From positions 14,379,515 through 14,443,514 of the forward strand of contig OY997591.1 of the NCBI GenBank assembly GCA_963921825.1: DNA of 64,000 nucleotides, written 5' to 3'. This DNA comes from Erodium maritimum (Eukaryota > Streptophyta > Magnoliopsida > Geraniales > Geraniaceae). Position 1 is the first letter of the stretch; the number at the start of each line of letters is the position of its first letter. Below are positions 57,929 to 64,000 of the stretch, one piece after another. Position numbers and translations under genes: made by a program. The notes beneath the pieces are model-generated. The model was not told where the DNA came from. It saw only the letters and a list, made by a program, of their open reading frames with translations, and made no database searches.

Positions 57929-58589
57929 TTGTTGTCGGTGAAGCACATCATCAACAACAACAAAAATTAAGAAGATATAACGTTTGACAAAGGAAAGGAA
58001 GAGATAGTTAAAGAAGAACGTTAGAGCATCCACAGTGGTACTAGTCCCACAACATTTAGTGTGAGTCTAATATTATGATAGATTTATGTCATTTTTAGTT
58101 TTTCTAATTGGACTTAATAGTCTTTGGGGTCCAATCGTAATAGAACTTGTTGGGGCTAATCCCATAATGTGCGTAAATTATAAAAAGAAAGATATAGGTT
58201 ATAAAATTGATTTGTTTAAACTAAATGACATTATACGATTAAAGTTGAAAACAAAATAGAATACTTCAATTGAGGTGAAAACAGTTACAAACTATTCTTA
58301 ACCTAAAAACTAGAGAACCAATTCTATCCACACACACCTAAGATCCAACATTCACCATGATGCCACATCATCACTCCAATTTCACCCAAATTCACGCCAC
58401 TTTCATCCTTTCTCACACAAGCAAGGGCATAATTGTAAAAGCATGGTGACATGTGGACAAGTGTCCATTTTTTTCTTCACCAATTCACTAATTTAATATT
58501 TCCCGATTCGTTTGAACTCCGATTAGCTTCAAACTTGCGCCAATATTTTTCTTTTTCCAAGGGCTTTAAATCAAGATCAGTTATGAATA

Positions 58590-58993
58590 TATTTTGAAGA
58601 ACGAAAATAAAAAAGGTTATATCAGGGTGATAAAAATAATGTTGAGTGTTGATAAATCTTCACTAATAAATGTTTTATATCGGAGGTATCAAACTAGTGC
58701 TAAATGTTGATAAAAACATGTACTAAGGTGATAAAAACCATGTTCAATTTTGATAATAAATGTGATAAACTAGAGTTTAGCGTTGATAAAAAACATGTGA
58801 TGGGGTGATAAAAACATATGTAATTTAATGGTAAACATAGTGTTTAGTGTTGATAAAACTAGTGTTCATAAAAACACGTGATGAGGTGATAAAAGTCATG
58901 TTCGGTTTTGGAAAATGAGGTGATAAAACTAGTGTCCAGTATTGATAAAACCAGTGTAAAGTGTTGATAAAACCAATGTAAAGTGTTGATAAA
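58590..58993 (+). repeat. Degenerate GTGTTGATAAAA minisatellite
   Basis: Many copies of GTGTTGATAAAA or GGTGATAAAA spaced about 20-30 bp apart, alternating with CATGT, AGTGT and ACATGTGAT(G)GG strings. The array continues after the MITE at 59600-59800. Confidence 0.8.
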
Positions 58994-58994
58994 A

Positions 58995-59194
58995 GGGTAA
59001 ACTACAAATGCATACCCTGAAGTTGTCACGTTTGACCGATGATTACTCTGAAGTTTAAAGTTAACTGATGCATACCCTAAAGTTACAACTTGTAACTAAA
59101 AACCCCTTCTGTAAGCTAAAATGACGAAAATACCCTCAGTGATTTTTTTATAATACAAATGAAGTGGTTTTTTTAAATAAAAATGAAGTCGTTT

Positions 59195-59234
<40 letters not shown>

Positions 59235-59520
59235 GGATAATATTCAAGTACGACCATGCCAATTTTTTGCGAAATACGAACCAATTCCCGGCCTTGGAAT
59301 CGCATGTAATCGCAATTCGCAAAGCTGAATTTTTTTTATTTTAAAATAATTTTTTGAACATAATTATTGAAGTGTAGTTGAGGGTATTTTTGTCATTTTA
59401 ACTGACGGAGGGGTTTTGAGTTACAACTCATAACTTCAGGGTATGCATCGGTTAACTTTAAACTTCAGGGTAATCATCGGTTAAACGTGACAACTTCAGG
59501 TATGCATTTGTAGTTTACCC
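58995..59520. mobile_element. Mutator-like foldback MITE (526 bp, 9-bp TSD)
   Basis: Starts GGGTAAACTACAAATGCATA, ends with its reverse complement (CATTTGTAGTTTACCC). The arms run about 150 bp. TTGATAAAA (58986-58994) and TTGACAAAA (59521-59529) form a 9-bp TSD with one mismatch. The site is inside a GATAAAA repeat of the host foldback element. The middle holds a TA microsatellite and a segment around 59235-59335 not seen in the sister copy at 50860. Confidence 0.85.
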
Positions 59521-60499
59521 TTGACAAAAATTACCCAGATATAATTTTTTTTAAAATCAGCCCCGAAATAATTCTATTTTTTGTGCTTCAAAAAAACATG
59601 TGATGGAGGTGACAAACACACGCAATTTAATGATTAACCTAGTGTTTGGTGTTGATAAAACTAGTGTTCATAAAAAGCATGTGATGATGTGATAAAATCA
59701 TGATCAGTTTTGGAAATGAGGTGATAAACTCAGTGCAAAGTATTGATAAAAGCATTGTAACAGTGTTGATAAAACTAGAGCAAAGTGTTGATAAAAATTA
59801 CCCATGTATAATTTTTTTTTTAAATCAGCCCCGAATTTTTTTTTGTGCTTCAAAATATATTCATGAGTGATCTTGATAGAAAGCCCTTGAAAAAACAAAA
59901 CTAATAGTGCAAGTTTGAAGTCAATCGGAGTTCAAACGAAGTAGGAAAAAATAAATTAGTGAATTGGTAAAAAAAAAATGATATTTTTACTAAAAAAACT
60001 CTTCCCACTTACTAAAAAGTGCTGTTTTTTTTGCAGTCAACAACTCAATTGTATCTTATCCCTCCATTCTTAAAATAGATGGCTTAGATTGGTTCTCTAG
60101 TTTTTAGGTTAAGACATGGTTTGTATTTGATTTCTCCTCTACTTCAATAATTAAAAATAGGCACGGGAGAAATGAAACGAAAAAGTAACAACGAAGACAA
60201 TCCTCATACAAGGCCATTATAAAGAGACACTTCTCGTAGTCTCTCACAAGGTCCCAACCTAACGAGGACTCTTTCCATCGCGTGGAGTGCGATATAACCT
60301 ATTGTTCCAGTGCCCCGGATGGGACAAACATTGTCTTGGGCGCCCTACTGTTCTACCGCTACCTGAGGATTAGGTAGGGTATGCGGGGTTACAATTGGTC
60401 CCTTCCGCGAGACAGTGGGGCCTTACGTAAAGTATCCGATGTCGGTAGCTTGAAACCTTGGGGGGATGCAATGATGTTTTTTCCCAGTCCGTAGCATAA

Positions 60500-61835
60500 G
60501 ACTACTCCATTTTCACAGGTTGGAATTCTAATAGAGATTTGTCAAACATGGGCGAGGGTTCTTGGGACTTTCACGTCACATTCTCGGACCGGAAGGCCAA
60601 GTCGGTCACATTTGAAACAGAATATGAGGAGTCGATCATAAATTAGAGTGGCCTGAATCAGTTCCTAAATTCCTGGAACCGCATGACCATGGTTCAGCGG
60701 AGAGGCCAGTAAACCTCCACTCAGAATCTAACCTTGACAGTTCTGCCCCAGTAGAGACCCCACTGATCGTAGTGTACGTACATCCACACATCTCCTAGGG
60801 AAACGCCTATGACCTCTCTGGTAGCCTTGGTTCGGACCGACGGTGGGAGACCTCGTGCATAAACCCATAATTGAATCCGATCTAGTTGGGGAAGGTCTCG
60901 ATCCCTCGGGTCCAAGATATCCCCTAACAACAGCGGGTAGCCGTTGAAACACCAAGGTTCGTTGTTCCGCCCCCATTCCCGAGCCTTTTGGCAGTCAAAT
61001 TAGAACCCATACATGTCAAGCTTCAGGTCCTTCACCACTAGTCCTGACGTCAATCGTCTCAATGCATGTGTGATTACCTTGAGCATAAAATCCTTACGGG
61101 GTGGTTTTAGGGACATTAGCCGCCCAACCATGTCATATTGTTGTCGGGCGATGATAGCGGGATTTGCCGCCGTGAAAGGCATGACGACCTCCATAGTTTC
61201 CTCTTCGATGATGGAACATGCCGAGAATCCGGCCTGTGGATTCAACATGGATGGACCCGAATCCCTAGGGGGCGCACCACCTGTAGGCACCAACAAACTC
61301 ACGTAAATAGGACATTCCTGAGTCGAATGCGCAACTCGATGGCTCATGGCGACAGAATTAGGGTTTGGAACCCTAAAACCCATCAAACTCCCAGAAACAG
61401 GACCTTCCGGGTTCAATGTTGTAGCAATGCAAGGGAGGCAGTCAACATGAACCTTTAGTTTCCAACCTCACGTCGGCTTGAGTGGAGTTACCAGGTCCGG
61501 CCCTAGTGTAAACATCAGCATCCCCGATGATGACATGGTTTGTTGTTTTGGGGAAGGAGGGATCGATGGTGAGGGAAGCAATGCGGTGGTCGAAGGATGA
61601 GAATCGGTGGACGCCAAAGACTTGGGTTTGCGTTTCTTCTTCTCCGTATCGGTTGAATGAAGCCGGAAGGTGGGCACTATCAAGATCCCAGAGGGGACAG
61701 AAAGGGTTGTGGCAGCAAGGTCTATTGGCGGGGAGGGCAGCGCGGTCGACGTCATGACAGTTGAGGTTTTAGTCACCATCGACAGAGGAAGCTAGGGTTT
61801 AGGGTAGGCTAGCTTTTTCTAGAGAGACACGTAAA
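60500..61835 (-). pseudogene. LINE ORF1: DUF4283 and degenerate zinc knuckle
   Basis: Minus strand from the ATG at 61755-61779: a Ser/Thr/Pro-rich start (PSPPIDLAATTLSVPSG), then at 61416-61000 QQYDMVGRLMSLKPPRKDFM, a DUF4283 entry like YGMVGRLLMDHQP at 45960. At 60976-60721 LDRIQLWVYARGLPPSVRTK and EVIGVSLGDVWMYV continue DUF4283. At about 60620 IFCFKCDRLGLPVREC is the zinc knuckle with His replaced by Leu. Several frames are needed, so it is a pseudogene. No ORF2 follows at lower coordinates. Confidence 0.72.
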
Positions 61836-61839
61836 ACCG

Positions 61840-62638
61840 TGGAGTTCTTATGAGGATATTTATATAACAATATATATCATGTCATGTGGCTGAATCTACT
61901 CGGCTAATCAAACTAGACGTTACGTATTCGGTTTTTTTGTAGAATCCTTCTAGATCTCAAGGTTTCTCGATCCAACGAATCAAATGCACCACTTTGAAAA
62001 TGTATTAGATGCGATTCAACCCAACAATTATTTTTTCCAATCATTCTATACGTTCGACCATATATCAGACGCTTATTTGACATCATTTTAACTATCCTTA
62101 ATTTAAAATTTTGAAAGCCAAACCAACATGAATTTGGACGAAATAACGCGTGTTAACAAATAAACTTTCAGTAAATAAACATAACCCAACTTTTTATTCA
62201 CCATTATAATGTTCAAAACGCATATACTTGGAACATGTTTTTGTTTCAAAATTTCCATTATTGTTTGTTCGTGCAAAACCTTACCTTTCCACCATATATG
62301 TGAATAATGAACGATTATGTGTGCATGGTGCTCATATCTCGGTTTCCAAACACCCTTCAAATTTGGAAAACATGCTTTGTCTTCGATCGTCTATGATGAG
62401 TTACAACGACACATCATTCATTTGTTTGCTGACTGATGCTTAAAACGAGGAAGAATTTGAATGACTCGTGTCAATTTTGATTGAGGAGACTCATGAAAGA
62501 GAAAAGGGAATCCAGGTCATTTGGGTTATAACCTCAAACAAAAAAAAAACTTGTAATCATCATGACAACAGAAAAAGAAATGAACGGATCACATTTGATT
62601 TTTACTATTGAGGTAAGCTTAATGAATCACTCACTCAC
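61840..62638. other. Intergenic, no gene seen
   Basis: AT-rich; short frames only, none conserved. Nothing recognised. Confidence 0.45.
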
Positions 62639-63242
62639 TAAGAGCATGTACAACAGAAAGGTCCTGAATGAGATCTTGGGTCTGAGGCCCTTGTACTGAC
62701 TGGACAAAAGTGAGATCATGGAGCTACAGAATAGTGAGTGTTTTGCAATGGAGAGGCCCTCTGAGACCCTGGTACTGAGGCCCTGTACTGACTGGATGCT
62801 GACTGAATTATTAATTGATATTTTGTTGTTTTATTTAATTCTTTATCAGAAACCATTTAAATTATATAAACAAATGTGGAAAAAAAATTAATGACAATAA
62901 AATATTATAAATAAATTTAACACGAATAAAAATGAACTTTTTATAATGGCAAAGAAATCAATAAAATATGTGTATGGAATAATATGGTCAACTATGTAAT
63001 ATTCATAGTACTTGCTATAAAGAATTTTTTTTGAGTCGGACCGGATATAAATACACACAAAAGTGATAATATGGTCAAATATATATTACATAAATATGTT
63101 ATTTTATTTGAAATATCATCCAACACTAAATTATATAATATATAATTTATTAAAAAGAATATTTGAATTTAAATTTTAATATGCATTTCACTCCAAAATT
63201 AAAAGTATATCATATTAATTATAATGAAACATAGTAACAGAA

Positions 63243-63312
63243 GCCCATCTAGCTCAATGGTAGAACACAAGGCTTTAAACTTTGAGGTTGGGGGTTCAAA
63301 TCTCATAATTGA
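63243..63312 (+). pseudogene. tRNA-Lys-like pseudogene or SINE relic
   Basis: GCCCATCTAGCTCAATGGTA matches the 5' part of plant tRNA-Lys, including the A box. The anticodon arm CAAGG-CTTTAAA-CTTTG is paired and gives a UUA anticodon. The B box is GGTTCAAATCT and the T stem pairs with wobbles. The acceptor 3' strand does not pair with GCCCATC, so it is not a working tRNA. The source may be a tRNA gene copied or a tRNA-Lys-derived SINE head. Confidence 0.75.
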
Positions 63313-63339
63313 CAAAAACTTTTGTTTTAAAAAAAACCG

Positions 63340-63540
63340 TTGTGGGATGCCAGGTGTCGGCCCGAGAGAGGGCTAGCGTGGCCGAGGAGCGAGGAGCGAG
63401 GGGTGCGAGCCCGGTCCGCGATTGAGGAGCGAGGGGCGAGGCCCGAACCCAGGGCCGCGGACCGCGTGAAAACCATCCCACAGTGGGTCGGCCCGAGGGC
63501 TGCGGACCGCGCGCGCGCGGGTCGGGGGCGAGGGCCGGGC
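63340..63540. repeat. CG-rich block inside the Harbinger element
   Basis: GC-rich with many CGAGG, GGCCCGAG and GCGGACCGCG strings and partial inverted symmetry. It creates long overlapping open frames on both strands that I do not accept as genes. Confidence 0.6.
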
Positions 63541-63557
63541 CGTTGTACATGCTCTAA

Positions 63558-64000
63558 GAGCATCCGCATCAGTGGAGGATCACGAACCCTGAAACAGAAT
63601 CCTCTGCTGACTGGGCAGGGTTTAGCCCATGCCCCCATAAACAGGGTGTGCTCCACATAAGAGAGGCAAGTATGGAGGGCAGAGTTTTCAGAAATGCTGA
63701 TTGTGTAATTAATTAAACTTTTACCTGTATTTGTTAACGTTATTTTTAAATCAACAACTACTAAATAAAATAGTAATAAAATTTCATTAATAAAATACAA
63801 AACTAAAAAAGTACATAACTTAAAAAAAATACATATCGGTCGTCTGCATCGTCTGAGTTGTAAGTCCCGCCCGACCGATTCCATATGTGCTCCATAAGGT
63901 CTTCTTGAAGTTGTCGATGAGTCGCATCATTGATGACACTAACTCGCGCTTGGAGTTCCTGGTGGTACGACAAAGGGCATTGAACGATCCCATGATTGAG
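63558..64000 (-). mobile_element. PIF/Harbinger element, left end (runs off window)
   Basis: The end GAGCATCCGCATCAGTGG begins right after the TAA shared with the previous element. It is close to the GAGCATCCACAGTGG ends common in plant Harbinger elements. A transposase C-terminus lies 245 bp inside (63803 onwards), so this copy may be autonomous. The other end is outside the window. Confidence 0.75.
63803..64000 (-). CDS. PIF/Harbinger transposase, C-terminal part (truncated by window)
   Basis: One unbroken minus-strand frame from the window edge to the stop at 63803. It reads GIVQCPLSYHQELQARVSVI, then NDATHRQLQEDLMEHIWNRS and GGTYNSDDADDRYV. A terminal H-x-Q-L-x-x-D-L-x-E-H-x-W block is the usual C-terminus of plant Harbinger DDE transposases (plant transposon protein family), which cut and rejoin the element ends with help from a Myb-like partner. 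The catalytic part lies beyond 64000. Apparent lack of stops is notable among so many decayed copies. Confidence 0.75.
   Translation of the reverse strand, partial: LNHGIVQCPLSYHQELQARVSVINDATHRQLQEDLMEHIWNRSGGTYNSDDADDRYVFFLSYVLF

Larger units (their letters stand above)
58262..60150. mobile_element. Foldback element with GATAAAA-rich interior
   Basis: The left arm (from about 58262) holds TTAACCTAAAAACTAGAGAA, CACCAATTCACTAATTTA, GTTTGAACTCCGATT and CAAGGGCTTT. The right arm holds the complements in reverse order up to about 60150 (TTCTCTAGTTTTTAGGTTAA near 60092). Between them, 58590-58993 and 59600-59800 are degenerate repeats around AGTGTTGATAAAA. A Mutator-like MITE (58995-59520) splits the interior. 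It is non-coding; no TSD could be fixed. Confidence 0.75.
62642..63554. mobile_element. PIF/Harbinger non-autonomous element (913 bp, TSD TAA)
   Basis: The terminal inverted repeat GAGCATGTACAAC is perfect at both ends. TAA flanks it at 62639-62641 and 63555-63557. TAA/TTA duplications and GAGCATN-type ends are typical of PIF/Harbinger (Tourist) elements. It encodes no transposase. The interior is AT-rich, then contains a tRNA-like block (63243-63312) and a CG-rich block (63340-63540). Confidence 0.85.

Noticed and set aside
63243-63312. Functional tRNA-Lys or UAA suppressor tRNA
   Set aside because: The acceptor 3' strand does not pair with the 5' strand and the D arm is shortened, so a working tRNA is unlikely.
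63296-63884. Long frames (84-185 residues) across 63296-63884
   Set aside because: They cross the boundary of two transposons and arise from the CG-rich block. The supported Harbinger frame is a different one (63803-64000, minus).

Overview
The window is nuclear DNA from a flowering plant, most likely a eudicot. It has a GT-AG spliced transcription factor gene of a plant-only family, plant-type Copia retrotransposons, plant LINEs with DUF4283 and zinc-knuckle ORF1, and miniature DNA transposons with clean target-site duplications. Nothing in it looks bacterial, organellar or viral.

One host gene is clearly intact. It lies on the minus strand at 10363..12048, has three exons and encodes a 417-residue C2H2 zinc-finger protein of the INDETERMINATE DOMAIN family, IDD14/IDD15(SGR5)/IDD16 clade. 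It is GC-rich against AT-rich surroundings, and intergenic DNA and repeats flank it on both sides.

Nearly everything else is transposon-derived. From left to right: (1) 0.8-2.4 kb, LTR-like repeat DNA; (2) 2.4-8.9 kb, a decayed minus-strand Copia polyprotein split by a 3.0-kb TG..CA solo LTR (5-bp TSD ACTTT); (3) 9.0-12.7 kb, the IDD gene and flanks; (4) 13.1-20.5 kb, a minisatellite-bearing repeat family, and a second solo LTR (TSD GGTTC) with a third, oppositely oriented solo LTR of the same family inside it (TSD AACC); (5) 20.5-27.6 kb, LINE fragments, including one that keeps only ORF1 and a 3' tail, plus a 160-bp hAT-like MITE; (6) 27.6-33.4 kb, a nearly complete plus-strand Copia element with both LTRs, primer site, polypurine tract and 5-bp TSD; (7) 34.6-43.2 kb, minus-strand LINEs with a Mutator-like MITE between them; (8) 43.4-44.7 kb, a 1.3-kb AT-rich foldback element; (9) 45-57.9 kb, further LINE and retroposon remnants; (10) 58.3-60.2 kb, another foldback element with a GATAAAA-rich interior, itself hit by a Mutator-like MITE; (11) 60.5-61.8 kb, a LINE ORF1; (12) 62.6-64.0 kb, two abutting PIF/Harbinger elements, the second encoding a transposase that runs off the window.

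The genes do not form a pathway. The record is of repeated insertion, nesting, LTR-LTR recombination and decay around a single regulatory gene. The least explained signals are the 34/35-bp dyad minisatellite in the solo-LTR family, the two large foldback elements, the G or C homopolymers of 19-27 bp found in or beside retroelement sequence, and a tRNA-Lys-like relic inside a Harbinger element. All statements come from reading the sequence by eye; no database search was run.
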